Shown here piece after piece: positions 33,936-45,835 of a DNA stretch of 64,000 nucleotides. The translations under genes and the position numbers were made by a program. Source of the stretch: Diphasiastrum complanatum (lineage: Eukaryota > Streptophyta > Lycopodiopsida > Lycopodiales > Lycopodiaceae); NCBI GenBank assembly GCA_029204225.1, contig CM055099.1, positions 65,249,852 through 65,313,851 on the forward strand, read 5' to 3'. The notes beneath the pieces were generated by a model, which saw nothing but the letters and a program-made list of their open reading frames with translations, was not told the origin of the DNA and ran no database searches. Position 1 is the first letter of the stretch, and the number at the start of each line of letters is the position of its first letter.

Positions 33936-35124
33936 TGTAGCCACTTCCCCCTCTATAAGATCAACCTCGGTCCAAAGGCCTGGGCCCTAGACTGGCATTG
34001 TGTCAAACTGAGATCAGATCTGCAAAAGAAATAAATAAGCAAATGTTCAGTGCAAGAATATGTATTACATTGAATTGCTCGCAACAATTCTGACAAGCAT
34101 CACTCTAAAACCCTAGGATTTTTTTTTTTAACAACAGTACCAGGCTAAAATTACAAAGAACAGACTTCAAAACATCGCATAAGTAAATTTGTCAGAGCAT
34201 ACATCACAGTCATTCTAAAGATCATATCAAAGCAAGCGCCAAAAAATACATGGGATTAGGGCATGGGATTGAATGAATTATGATTCCACTATGAGCGATA
34301 ACGGGCAAATGTTGAAACACATGGAATAGGGGCATGGAAAGTGAAACTTGTAGTACGGACGAAGACGGGCGAATTGGAGGTAACGAGAGTCTCTGTAGGC
34401 ATGTAGAAATGTAGTCTAGGCTCAGACATCACCTCAATCGGATGCCTATAGGTCAGTTCGTGAGAATGGCGAAAATACACATGCATTTGGAGTGTGGCAT
34501 TCAAATCTTGCTAGGCTTGTCGTACCGGCTGAAACTGACATTGTAGGAGTTACCGTGGGCATGAAGAAAGGTGGTCTAGAGCCAAACTTCGTTCGATTTC
34601 GTTGCCTACAGCTCAATGTAAACACTTTCAAAAAATTAGGCCTACATTTACCAAAAAACTCAGTTGGTTGATTTCGCTCGCCACGCAACTCAAATCCCTC
34701 TGAGACCGTGTGCACCACATCCAGATCGATGAATAGATGGACTTCGACTACTCACTCGGAAAAAGCCACCTTCGATAGCTCCCAGTAGCCTCAATCTCCT
34801 CCTCAAGCAAGGGCACGTTTTTGGTCGCAAGGAGGTAAGCAATTTTTTTATATTCTGTTTTTTTTTTTCAGCATTTCTACACCAGAAATACGTTTCTGGG
34901 AACGTTTTTGCCCAGAAATGCGTCTCTGGGCAACTATGATATATGCTTAGTGGTAATGTTGTCTCTTTTGGCATCTTGGATCTCCTGTAACATACAATTT
35001 TGGCAGCATCTTCTTGAATATTTGCAATTTTGCAACACGTTCTATTTTTGTGGCATCAAAGCTTTTGTGATGTTAGCACCAGTGATTGATATGAACTCAA
35101 TCAAAGAATTAGCATCACAACCAT
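33936..35124. other. No gene; diverged tandem unit and hairpins
   Basis: Two diverged copies of a ~145-bp unit lie at about 34300-34445 and 34460-34610; both read on the minus strand as FYMPTET or FFMPTVT followed by TTS. Two tandem perfect hairpins occur at 34882-34899 and 34910-34931. No gene family is recognised. Confidence 0.4.
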
Positions 35125-35596
35125 TGTCACAAGCAAGTCTCTCCAAGCTCGTGAATCCTAGAAGGCCGGTGTGTAGAATGAACCTCCCAACCATAGGCAC
35201 CCCCTCCTTGAGTCCTACTTGCTATTCCTGTCAACTGGCACATGGCATCCACCTGTGGGTGATCAGTCCGCTTGGCATGCATGGCCCCTGTGACCTGTGA
35301 ATACTGAGTGACTCATAGGGTACCACCCTCGAGCCCCGCCAAAGACCTGTGACCCTCTTGGTCACCCCGACTACTTGCCGGCTAGCATCTCGTCATTGAC
35401 GGCTAGGGTCCTGACGGTCAAATCACATCGCATCTTTGGCAGCTTGTCAGGCGGCCACACTGGATCACTGCTCATGACGCACCGGTCCCAACTTGGATGT
35501 CCTCGTCGGTCACCAACCCTTGCCAACACTAGGCCTCAGGCCCTTTGGTAACCGGCCGTGCTGAGATCATGATAGAGCCATAACTGGGCTCTAACA
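35125..35596 (-). repeat. Element A 3' LTR
   Basis: On the minus strand it starts TGTTAGAGCCCAG at 35596 and ends CTTGCTTGTGACA at 35125. It matches 46664-47141 along its length, with small differences such as GGATGTCCTCG against GGACAGATGTCCTCG. The minus-strand purine tract GGAGGGAAGGAT lies at 35597-35608. Confidence 0.92.
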
Positions 35597-35604
35597 ATCC
35601 TTCC

Positions 35605-37970
35605 CTCCAATGGGCAGGTCATTGGTCCTCGACTGACTCTTCCGTTTGGTCGACTGCCTTGCGCGCATTAGGCCACACACGTTGACAATGCGCGTCCTTT
35701 TCTTGAGCCTTTTTAATCTCCTCCATGAGACCACTATCAACCACAGTAAAGCTCATCTGGTGCAGTATACGAGATAGTGCATCAGCGACCACATGTTCTT
35801 TCCCTCTTCCGAAGCGAATTTCCAAGTGAATTTCTGCATCAGCTTGGCCCACCGAGCTTGGCGGCCTTTCAAATCTGGCTGAGTGCAAAAATACTTTAAA
35901 GTATGATGATCTGTGTACACATAAAACTCGGCGCCATATAAATCATGCCTCCACACCTTGAGCGCATATATAATCGCATACAACTCTTGCTCGTGTGTAG
36001 GATATCTCTATTGAGCTGGTGTCAACTTTTTACTCTCAAAGGCTACTGGTCTACCCTCTTGGCACAATACTGCACCTACGGCAATGCCACTTGCATCCGT
36101 CTCTAGGTCAAAAGGTTTTTGGGTATCCACAATCTTGAGGACTGGAGCTGTGGCCACAGACTCCTTCAAGTTCTCAAAACGTTGCTGAGCTTCAGCATCC
36201 CATCGAACCACAATGTTGTTTTTCCGTAATTGGTCCGTTAGAGGAGCAGCTATCCAGGAATAATTCCTAACAAGCCGCTGGTAGAACTTACAAAAGCGTA
36301 AGAAAGATTATAATTGGCGTATATCGGCAGGCCTCGGCCACTTCTTAACCACAGCCACCTTGGTTGGGTCAACCGAAATACCCTCAGCTGTCACTACGTG
36401 ACCCAAATACTCGACACGAGTCTTACACAACTCACTTCTGTGCATTGGCATACAAGACAGAAGCTTGTAACTTGCCCAATACGGTCTTGAGATGAACCTC
36501 ATCCTCCTCGACCGCTTTACTAAAAACCAATATATCGTCAATAAAATTGACGACAAACTTGCCCATATAGTCTCGCAAGACATCGTTCATGAGCATCATG
36601 AACGTGGCTGGGGCATTGGTTAATCCAAATGGCATAACCAAAAACTCATAATGATCGAAACGGGTTCGGAAGGCCGTCTTCTGGACGTCTTCATCTCGAA
36701 TCTGTATTTGATGGTATCCACTTTTGAGATCTATCTTACTGAAAATGGTTGCACCTTGCAACGCATCCAGTAGATCATCAATCCTGGGATCGGATACCTG
36801 TGCTTTACAGTGATTTGCCTGTAATCTACACACATTCGGAAATTACCATCCTTTTTCTTAACATCCTCTTCCTCTTTTAGGCTCATCCTATAAGGAGGCC
36901 TACATACCGGACTTGCCCTTGGAACGTGCTCAATACAATGATCAACGTTTTGACTAGACGGCAATCCCTCTGGCATATTACTAATTAGCATGTGTTTAAA
37001 CTGAGTGCGGACGGACTTCTCCAACTCACTTGCTTGGGTCACATCTAGGCTATAATGAAAATGCATGTGCACTAGGGGATGCAAAAATAAATGAAGCTTC
37101 TTGTGGTTTATTAGTGAGTGTGCTTATCTGATTGTTATTAACAGAAGAATCAAAACTGGAATCAACATTCACATAACACAACCACAAATACTGAAACTCC
37201 ATTCTCTTTATTTGCATACAGGTAACAAGAGGACCCTCAACAGATGGTCTCTCCTCCTTTAAGACATGAGACATACCCTCATGCCCAAACTTATACACAT
37301 GTGACTTAAAATCTATAGCGGGCTGCTTACTTGCATGCCACCGCTTACCAAGTACAATATCAAACTTAACTAGTTTAGTAATTTCAAAATGTAACTTCTC
37401 GGTATATGTCTGAATAGACAAAGACGCCCAAGAGATTCTTTCATCCCAAACCTCTGTTCTCTTACCATCTGGCATCTCAACAGTATACCGGTAATCAGAT
37501 GGAACAGTAGCTAAGCGAAACTTCTTCACCACGCGAGAATTGATAATATTATGTGAGGAACTGGTGTCAAATAAGACAAGCACGTCATGACCTTCCAGCT
37601 TCCCCCTCATGCGTATTAGTTCACTATCTGGAAACTGATAAGCTTTACATGCCTTGGTGGACGAATAACAAACTGGTGCCTCTGGAACAAGCTTTCGCAC
37701 CGAAATAGTCATGACACGACGAGTGTCCTCATCATCACTTACCAACAAGTCATCCAAAATTTCCTCATCCTTGCCCTGATCTTGACGTTGCATAACATGG
37801 AGCTTCTTGCCCGTATGTCGAGGACAATCTTTGAAAAGATGCTTGCCAAGACAAAAGAAACATAATCCGTCTTTCTTGGCCTTTTCCCTTTGCTCAAGAC
37901 TAAGGGGAGACTTGTCGTAAGCACGACGAGCCATAGGAGATCCTGCCTTGCGCTTCAAAGTCTGCTGCAT
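35605..37970 (-). pseudogene. Element A pol: CCHC, protease, RT, RNase H
   Basis: The zinc knuckle reads CFFCLGKHLFKDCPRH (about 37815-37865). The protease motif is DTSSSHNI rather than DTGSSHNF, so its active-site Gly is lost (near 37560). RT shows [27 protein letters not shown] and the active site [10 protein letters not shown] (about 36530-36552), but needs several frameshifts. RNase H has ETDASGIAVGAVL and YTDHHTLKYF. A connector with HVVADALSR ends at a purine tract, so no integrase remains. TAG at 37971-37973 interrupts the start. Confidence 0.88.
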
Positions 37971-38000
37971 CTAGATAGGATCCTTCTGCGAAAAGCCTTT

Positions 38001-38778
38001 CTAACCAGCTTGGCCAGACTTTTGTGAACCCTTCTTCTGAGGCCAACTTGGCGCTCCAGATTCAGCCTTGGTGCGCACATTACCTTCAAAGTTCAGAGCT
38101 GTAGCAACTGCCTCGTCTAAGGTTTTGCACCCTTCATTAGGCACTGAAGGCCTCAACTCTTCACGAAGGCCAAATATGAACTTGTGGAGCCACTCGGGAA
38201 TCTCTTTTGGGATCTTGATAAGCGTCTCACGATACTTATCGACATATTCCTGCACCATGTACTGCCTCTGACGATGGAAAAGCCAAGCATCCGTCGCACG
38301 CACATACTCATGTGGAGGAATAAACTGAGCTCTGAAAGCTTGCTTAAACTCAAGCCAGGTGGATGGAGCCTGATTAGACTTCAACAACTTGCGCCACCAC
38401 CTGTCAGCAAAATTAGTGAAATGGTAAGCAACTTTGCGGACCTGCCAACCCTCATCAGTTGGAGACCGCTTCAAATCAAAATATTCCTCCCACTTATGCA
38501 ACCACTGATCTATGATATCAGTATTGTGTTGGGGAGTGTTTCCTGCGAAACAGGTAGGTTTAATATCTTTGTCTTATGGGTAGGGTGGAGGTAACAGATG
38601 ACGAACAACAGAAGACGGATAAGGCGGAGCATATTGTGAGGAAGACGCATAACCACCAGCTACCATCATTGCTTGCATCTCTGTGACGGTCTTTTCCACA
38701 CTATCCATGCGAGCTTGCACAGAAGGGGAAGTACCAGCAGGCGAACGAGTAACCACTGTAGGCGGATTACGGTCAGGG
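38001..38778 (-). pseudogene. Element A gag, main part
   Basis: After the insertion, gag resumes with a short coil (MDSVEKTVTEMQAMM) and a Tyr/Pro-rich linker. The capsid domain follows: WLHKWEEYFDLKR, ADRWWRKLL, TWLEFKQAFRAQFIPP, then EYVDKYRETLIKIP and FGLREELRPS. Stops occur near 38577 and at 38001-38003, the latter a TAG where the paralogous copy has CAG. Gag would form the particle around the RNA. Confidence 0.85.
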
Positions 38779-38783
38779 CTAAG

Positions 38784-39117
38784 AGTTACAAATAGAGCCA
38801 CAACTGATCTAGAGCTAAGTTATGAAAGCATCACATAAGCAAGATTTAAGCTATGAAAGCAGCACATGAGCAAGACCTAACCCTAGAAAGCAGGAAAGAG
38901 AGAGATTAAGGAGACTAGAGAGAGAGATCAATATCATCAGCTGTCAAATGAATACAATGAGGGCCTACTTATATCCACAAAGAAGCCCAAAAGAAGCTTC
39001 TAGAGGATAAGGATACTGAACCTTATCTATCTGGGTCCCATAAGGACATGCCCTTAATGGTAATGGCCCAGTACCTAAGGGTATACTGGTTAGGGGCTAT
39101 GTACTGAGTACATAACT
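38784..39117 (-). repeat. Element B 3' LTR
   Basis: On the minus strand it starts AGTTATGTACTCAG and ends ATTTGTAACT. It lacks the usual TG...CA ends. The direct CTAAG repeat outside it supports this boundary. A run of GAGAGAGA-type sequence lies in its middle. Confidence 0.88.
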
Positions 39118-39370
39118 CTCCCCTACTTTAAAACAACAGTGTCCACAATGTTGGCCCCAAGCAATAGCTATGGTAATAACCAATCATCAGGACGAACAAT
39201 AAATCTGAAGACTCATAATACAGGAGAAATAAGTCATGAACCAATGGAAATACTGAAGGAGAGGACATAAGTCGTCACAACAGGTACTCCAAAAGTATCA
39301 TACAAACTCCACAAAACACTGTATAGTAACTATAAGCAACTACAAAGCACTGTACATCAACTATAAGCAA

Positions 39371-39920
39371 CTAATGTAGATGCATAAAGAAAACCAAGCG
39401 AGAAGAAAACTCGCTCAAGGTACTCTGATAGCCCAGGAATGCCAAAGAAATATGTCGTAGTGAAGGGCCCCAACAAGTGAAATATCCAGGGCTAGCCGAA
39501 TAGCCCAAGAAGACCATAGGAAAATCTCGATATGCAGGACCCCAACAACTGAGATATCCAAAGCTAGTCGAATAGCCCAAGAATACCATCGGAAAAGCAC
39601 AGCTCGGCAACCACTCTGGAACAACATCAAAGACCAAGCTATGTGCAGCAACTAGGAATGCCAAGGAACCTGAAGTATAAAGAGATCATGCAGCAACCAT
39701 GAATGCCAAGGAAACTGTGGTAGATCACCCTGACAAAGAATAGCCGGAACAGACAACTGTACATCAATCCAAGGTATGTGCAATGCCCAAGAATGTAGAA
39801 TGTTGTCATGCCAAGGGATCCATAGTGCCCATGAGTGTAAAGCAACATTACTGTAAGGTATCCTCATGGACCATGAATATACAATGTCATCATGCCAAAG
39901 GAGGCGTAGTAGCCATGAAT
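39371..39920 (-). repeat. Degenerate repeats under the Trp-rich tail
   Basis: DNA words GCCCAAGAATG and CATGCCAAGG (plus strand) recur irregularly across this stretch, giving the HSW...IPW and FPMVFLGYS...CWGP protein repeats. The repeats continue past the stop at 39652-39654 into another frame down to 39371, so the ORF was probably longer before a stop arose. Confidence 0.6.
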
Positions 39921-40938
39921 ATAAAACAACATCTAGATGAGCATGATCCACAAATGTAATAACATCATACTTAGGCATAATAGCAGAAACACCAACTAAT
40001 AAGCTCTGGCCTAAATATGCATCTAGAAGATCCGCATATACAATATGAATAGGAACTATCAACGGAGGGATAGGACACCCAACGTAGGAACCATCATGAA
40101 ATGTAGAAGCATGTGACATGTGTAGTGCTACTATTGAATGAGTAGGCAAGTCATCTAAAAGAACAACCATAGACTCATCGTAATAAGCAGCATAGGCTAC
40201 AACACCTGTAGCATGGTACTCAAAAGCAGTGCGATAAGGAACATAGGCTACAATATCTGTAGCATGGCACTCAGGAGCAGCACCAAGGTACTCATCATCA
40301 GTATCAGCATCAGTATCAAAGCATGTAATAGCATCAGCAGTAGCAAAGGATGCAACAATATCAAAGCAGGCTATAGTAACAAAGCACTCGGGAACTGCAC
40401 TAAGGCATGTAGTATCTGTAATATCAACATCAACCTTTGTAGTATCTGTAAGATCAACCTGTGAAGCATCTGCAATATCAACCTGTGCAACATCAACCTG
40501 TAGATGTGACTCAAACTCACTATGCGAGACATGAACTAACTCAGGTAACTCAATGACTATCTCAAATAGCTCTATGACTGTCTCAAATGACGCAGGTGAC
40601 TCAAATGATTGCGACTCAAGAGCTGGATGACGTGGAAAATGTGGCGCAGGAGCTGACTGACGTGGGAAGCCAGGGGGTGGGTTTGGTGCATAATGAACCC
40701 CACTGCCAAGCGAAGGAGAAGAGGATGGAAATCCAAATGGAGGCCTAAATGAAGGAAAAACAGGAGCTTTACCAGGACCATGAGGTTGTAAAGAATCGAT
40801 CTGTGACTGCATAGTAGCAAAGCCCGTCATAACGGTATCGAAGCGAAGAACGAGGCCAGAAAGGGTCTCATCCATGCGACGAAACTGATCGGATAAGGTT
40901 TCTTGAGTAGTCTCACTCAGGGTAGGTGAATGTGCCAT
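39652..40938 (-). CDS. Gag-like protein of element B, intact ORF
   Basis: An uninterrupted 428-codon ORF starts at ATG 40938. Residues 1-60 form a gag-like coil (LSDQFRRMDETLSGLVLRFD), followed by a Pro/Phe-rich linker (FRPPFGFPSSSPSLGSG) as in Ty3 gag proteins. The middle is acidic with near-repeats of QVDIADASQVDLTDTT and two copies of a YHATxxVAY-type unit. The tail has several Trp-rich repeats of the form HSWALxIPW. No capsid core or CCHC knuckle is recognised, so this may be a truncated gag with repeat-expanded tail. It is the longest intact element ORF in the window. Confidence 0.7.
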   Translation of the reverse strand: MAHSPTLSETTQETLSDQFRRMDETLSGLVLRFDTVMTGFATMQSQIDSLQPHGPGKAPVFPSFRPPFGFPSSSPSLGSGVHYAPNPPPGFPRQSAPAPHFPRHPALESQSFESPASFETVIELFEIVIELPELVHVSHSEFESHLQVDVAQVDIADASQVDLTDTTKVDVDITDTTCLSAVPECFVTIACFDIVASFATADAITCFDTDADTDDEYLGAAPECHATDIVAYVPYRTAFEYHATGVVAYAAYYDESMVVLLDDLPTHSIVALHMSHASTFHDGSYVGCPIPPLIVPIHIVYADLLDAYLGQSLLVGVSAIMPKYDVITFVDHAHLDVVLYSWLLRLLWHDDIVYSWSMRIPYSNVALHSWALWIPWHDNILHSWALHIPWIDVQLSVPAILCQGDLPQFPWHSWLLHDLFILQVPWHS

Positions 40939-41614
40939 AATGATAGTGGAAGGAATAGACGAAAACTTGAGAGAGCGGACTCTTGTCGTCACCCCAAATT
41001 AGTCTATTAAAACCACTATTATCACAACTAAGAAAGGACAGCAATCAGCAAATGAAAAAAGTGAAAATGAAGGCTGTAAAAATGCGCTGGACAACCAGGA
41101 GGCAAGTGACAAATTGGAGTATCAAACGGAGTCAGAATTTCGTGAAATTTGGTTGAGGATGGGCGATGGACAGCCTGCAAACAAGGTGTGAAAAATGGCT
41201 GCAAACGGAGACAAAAACGGACGAAAGTGACAAGTATGAAGCGGCTGGACAGCCTGCAAACAAAAGTGAAAAGAGGGCTGAAAATGGAAGGAGGAACGGA
41301 CGAAAGAGATGAGGGAATTGGGCGCTGGAGAGCCTGCAAACAAGCTGGAAATGGGTGATAGAGGGTTGGAACTTGGGCGCCGGAAATAATTTGCCCAATT
41401 TTTTTTTTCCGGCTGCCAAATTTAGCGGAAGTACTTCCGCTAACTATTTGCTAAAGCTCCGCCAAGGAAAATGCTTTGATGGGAGCTGGTCCTCCAAACT
41501 GTGCTGAATGTTGCTGAAGCAAAGAGACGAAAGCCCTCAGCAAAGAGAGAAAAATCAGCAAGGAAAATGGGCACCCAATCAGAAAATCAGATCTGAAATT
41601 CAGCAATCAGGAAA
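40939..41614 (-). promoter_or_regulatory. Element B leader with palindrome and triple repeat
   Basis: Between primer site and gag ATG lie a perfect 22-bp palindrome (41422-41443, core AGCGGAAGTACTTCCGCT) and three spaced copies of GACAGCCTGCAAACAA-type sequence at about 41169, 41248 and 41328. The part 41380-41614 matches element D's leader closely. In retroviruses this region carries RNA dimerisation and packaging signals; that role here is inference. Confidence 0.75.
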
Positions 41615-41628
41615 GTGCTCTGATACCA
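41615..41628 (-). promoter_or_regulatory. Element B primer binding site
   Basis: The minus strand reads TGGTATCAGAGCAC directly after the LTR end AACT, with no spacer. The same 14 bases serve element D at 49707-49720. Confidence 0.9.
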
Positions 41629-41921
41629 AGTTACGAATAGAGCCACAACTGATCTAGAGCTAAGCTATGAAAGCATCACATAAGCAAGACTTAAGCTATG
41701 AAAGCAGCACATAAGCAAGACCTAACCCTAGAAAGCAGGAAAGAGAGAGATTAAGGAGACTAGAGAGAGAGATCAATATCATTAGCTGTCAAATGAATAC
41801 AATGAGGGCCTACTTATACCCACAAAGAAGCCCAAAAGAAGCTTCTAGAGGATAAGGATACTGAACCTTATCTATCTTGGGTCCCATAAGGACATGCCCT
41901 TAATGGTAATGGCCCAGTACC

Positions 41922-42380
41922 TGTTAGAAAACCGACTTGATCATACAAGTAACCCAAGACAAGATTCCTATTGTTGTTAGACAATAGTCATACACATGAG
42001 AAAACAACAATGATGAAGAGATGTACTCCAACTATGTCCCATTACTAATGAAGTAGGGCGCCAGCCTACATATATACTTTCTCTAAACTATGTGTAAGGT
42101 AAAAAGCAAATAGCAAAAAACAAAAAGCTAATTGCTATAATTACTACCTATATTGGGTAAACACCCAAGATGAGTTTCTAAGTGATAAAAGCAAATCCTA
42201 TTCTAGTAGTAGTGCGCCCACCTACATGCATGACTAAAACACGAATTTACTATAAATAGTAATGATCCTAAAATACGACTTACTATAAATAGTAATGGCC
42301 CCTATAATAGCACGCAGGCATGGCCAAACTATCCATAATTATTCCTAAATGATAACATTAGGGGTACTAAAGTCAACACA
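41922..42380 (-). repeat. Element C 3' LTR
   Basis: It matches 45306-45783 nearly base for base apart from an indel at the outer start and a short AAAAAGCAAATAGC difference. It contains AGGGCGCCAG near 42056 and an ACTATAAATAGTAATG unit twice near 42248-42298. Confidence 0.92.
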
Positions 42381-45289
42381 CTCCCCCTTAATGTTTACAT
42401 TGTCTAGAACTATGCATAACAAAAGTATGCATGTATATCTTCCATGAAGCCCATGTAATGAAGATCCTCAATTTTGATGTAGAACTCATGATCAACTCTG
42501 ATCTCAATGTCTTCATTACTCGATGTAGAACTTTCTTCGTATGATGATGTAGAATTTCCTTTGAATGTCGATCCTTTTCGTATGAACCTGCTTCATATGA
42601 CTTCTCAATGTCTTGCTTTGGTCTTCATGTCTCTTCAGTGAATCAAATAATGTAGACATGATAACTTTTGCCTTAACCTTGAGAACTTTGCTTGAAGATT
42701 GTGGCCTCTTTGAACATCTTTCAAGCTACCACAAATGTAACGATCTCCCCAACATTCATAAAGAAAAAATAATCCTCTTTAAATACTGTAACACCATCAT
42801 GAAAACCATAAGTAGGAAATTCAACATCAAATCTCATACATCAACACCCACTTTAGAAACCTGTTCTTCATAAGTAGTCGGCTCCACTTGTGTCGATTCC
42901 TTGAATTGAACCCATTTGAATTCTCCTGGTACTCTCATAAGTTACCACTTGTGATGAACTTGATGGACTTTGGTTGAACTACTCCCCCTGGATGTACACT
43001 TCATATTTGCATTCCAACCACTCTCTCCAAATAGAATAGAATATCATCCATGAACCAAACCAAATATGCAAGTAAAAGAGCATCCCCAATAGAAAGATAA
43101 ATGTATACAATACTTCCTCACACAGTAACTGATACTCTCCTTCAAATACTTTCTCACACAAAGTACTTGACATGATCTTTTCCATGGAATCTCCTACCTC
43201 TATCTCACACACAGAGTCACTTGCACCAAACAACTTTCCAACCTAGAAAGCATTTCAGTATGATATTTATTCGGACACTTTATCATATGCAAACTTGGTG
43301 AACGTCCATCTTCAACCATGTTATTTTTCTTGAAGCTAAACAACAACCTGTACTGTTGATTTTCAACGGTTAATCAACAACCTGGTACTTTCCAAATCTT
43401 ATTGGAAACAACAGATCTACCACATGACGGATCATGAACTTGGATAGATTCAAGAATTTCACTTGACAATCACAATAGGCAATCACTTTGGTTTATCATA
43501 AAACTCAAGTGATATAAGTCCAAATATACAAGCAAGTTTCTATGACATGAACTGGCTACTATGACTTGGAGAACAATTAGAATAACAAGAAACCCTGGAT
43601 CTTTGTACTTAATGCAAAGCTTTAAATTGCTCCCTGATATCTTTGTCTTCTCAAATTGACACAAAGTAGAATAACAGCTTGCTTGTTGTGTTCATGTATA
43701 AGAATACCTGTTGATGAACCAATTCCCTCTTGGAATAACACCTTACTTCCTTGACCAAATTTCCCACACAGCTTGTCACAACCGCCACTTGTAACAATTA
43801 ACTTATCATTTGCCACCATGATAAGACACTGTGATTCTATGAAGCCAAACACTTGTATGCAATCAAAATTATCATGCGACACCTGCATGTATGTTCAATC
43901 TGCACTTGTTCCAAGCAATGTTTGCTCCTCAATCAGATTCAAGAATTCCGATCAATAATCCACCTTGAAGAGTATCGAACCTTTATCAACCATCTTCTTA
44001 CCCTTGTAAGATTATGTTCCTAAGAAACCGCAGCCAATAACATGCACACTTGCATGCAAACCAAACCAGGTTCCCTTTGACAGTTAGGATTTCTTAAAGT
44101 TGATAACCTTAGCCAACAATCATACACATTGCTATGCAACCCAAACTAGGTTTACTTTGGCTTTTGAACTCTCCACCACGGTCCTTCTTAGATTCTTGAG
44201 TCTTCTACGATCCTTCCTTTCCCTGTGCTGATATGTTTGACAATCCTTCTTCTTCATAGAAGATAACTCATCAAACACTAGGCACACTTCAAAACTTTGA
44301 CACTTCCTTCTGCTAAATCTTTTTTAACAAATTCCAGCAAGCACTATTCCTTCATAATTGTATTTGCTCTCCCTGTCCTTCAGCAACCAGTTTTTAACGA
44401 ATTGATTCCAGACTCTCTGTGGGTATCTCTTTCAGCGATCAATTGGAGTAGCAGCTCTGATTTTCAGCAATCCAGCAATCTGCCTGTTCTCACAAAACTA
44501 TCACCAGCGATCAGTTTCAGGTTTGTGGATAGCACCAGCTAACTCTCAAATCTGCTTCTCAGCTATTTGTCACCCAGGAAACAGTTCTGCAGGCAGCGGT
44601 CCGAAGGCACTAGATTGGTCTGATGCAATTGTAGCAATCCAACCAGCAATCAGTCAGCAACGATAAGGTCTGTACCATCAACAAACAGATCTGGTAGACA
44701 GTGATAAGATACCCTGCATGCAGCGATCAGATTCCAGCGACCTGCTCTCTGATTCCACCCTATATTAGCAAACAGGTTCCAAGTCTGTCCTTCAACGATC
44801 CAAAATCAGATCTGCATCGAATAGGTCTAGCGATCTCAGCGATCCAGCCAAGGACAGAAGTTTGTAATCCAGCTTCATCGATCAATCTGCAGTTCTGGCA
44901 GCGATCCAACAGGCAGTAGACAGATTCCAACAATCTGATCAGTTCTGATTTCAGCAAACAGATTTCCAACAATCTGTAGGCTTGATTCCAGCTTAGTATA
45001 TAGCCTCAACCAGCGATCAGGTAGTGTAGATCTTCTCCACGCTTTGTTGTCCTATAGCAACCTGAGATCTGAGGAAGATTCATTATCTCCTCTTGCAGCT
45101 CAGCTCTTTTCCTTGTACACCAGATCTTCTCCCACAAAGCTGCCACCGTTGTAGTTGAAGATCATACTTTGAAAGCTGGCTAGGGACACCATCTACACCT
45201 GTTTTTCTCCTTGAAGATGATGGCCAAATCAATCCCTTGTGAATTGATTCCGTTCATTGAAGTACCTCCTTGTTCTCTCGAATCTTGAA
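42381..45289 (-). other. Element C interior, no gene
   Basis: No recognisable coding domain on either strand. Between about 44340 and 45020 the word CAGCGATC or CAGCAATC (plus strand) recurs more than ten times at irregular spacing, interleaved with TCTGATT and CAGATT. The rest is AT-rich. Confidence 0.6.
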
Positions 45290-45305
45290 CCACGCTCTGA
45301 TACCA

Positions 45306-45783
45306 TGTTAGAAAACCGACTTGATCATACAAGTAACCCAAGACAAGATTCCTATTGTTGTTAGACAATAGTCATACACATGAGAAAGAACAACAATGAT
45401 GAAGAGATGTACTCCAACTATGTCCCATTACTAATGAAGTAGGGCGCCAGCTTACATATATACTTTCTCTAAACTATGTGTAAGGTCAAAAGCAAAAAGC
45501 AAATAGCAAAAAACAAAAAGCTAATTGCTATAATTACTACCTATATTGGGTAAACACCCAAGATGAGTTTCTAAGTGATAAAAGCAAATCCTATTCTAGT
45601 AGTAGTGCGCCCACCTACATGCATGACTAAAACACGAATTTACTATAAATAGTAATGATCCTAAAATACGACTTACTATAAATAGTAATGGCCCCTATAA
45701 TAGCACGCAGGCATGGCCAAACTATCAATAATTATTCCTAAATGATAACATTAGGGGTACTAAAGTAAACATTAACTCTAACA
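45306..45783 (-). repeat. Element C 5' LTR
   Basis: It starts TGTTAGAGTTAATG on the minus strand at 45783 and ends TTTCTAACA at 45306, abutting the primer site. The very high similarity to the 3' LTR indicates a recent insertion. Confidence 0.92.
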
Positions 45784-45835
45784 GTACCTAAGGGTATACT
45801 AGTTAGGGGCTATGTATTGAGTACATAACTCTAAG

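Larger units (their letters stand above)
41922..45783 (-). mobile_element. Element C: LTR element inside B's LTR
   Basis: LTRs at 41922-42380 and 45306-45783 flank it, with TGTTAG/CTAACA ends and a perfect GTACC target duplication. The primer site (minus, 45290-45305) reads TGGTATCAGAGCGTGG and the purine tract TTAAGGGGGAG precedes the 3' LTR at 42381. The 2.9-kb interior has no recognisable gag or pol, so it is non-autonomous (LARD-like) or fully decayed. As the innermost layer it is the youngest insertion of this nest. Confidence 0.88.
38784..45830 (-). mobile_element. Element B: gag-only LTR element, nested in A
   Basis: LTRs of about 334 bp lie at 38784-39117 and 41629-45830, the latter split by element C. 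The target site CTAAG is duplicated at 38779-38783 and 45831-45835. The primer site TGGTATCAGAGCAC (minus, 41615-41628) touches the LTR directly, and a purine tract AAAGTAGGGGAGAG lies beside the 3' LTR. The interior (39118-41614) holds a leader and one gag-like ORF, with no protease, RT, RNase H or integrase. Its leader closely matches that of chromovirus D. Confidence 0.88.
41629..45830 (-). repeat. Element B 5' LTR, split by element C
   Basis: The segments 41629-41921 and 45784-45830 together match 38784-39117. The break falls exactly at GTACC, which is duplicated on both sides of element C (41917-41921 and 45784-45788). Confidence 0.9.

Noticed and set aside
34908-35300. 130-codon plus-strand ORF
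   Set aside because: Its second half is antisense to element A's LTR, and no family is recognised.
40213-40464. Ser/Ile/Cys-rich plus-strand ORF
   Set aside because: It is the antisense of the acidic repeat part of element B's gag-like ORF.
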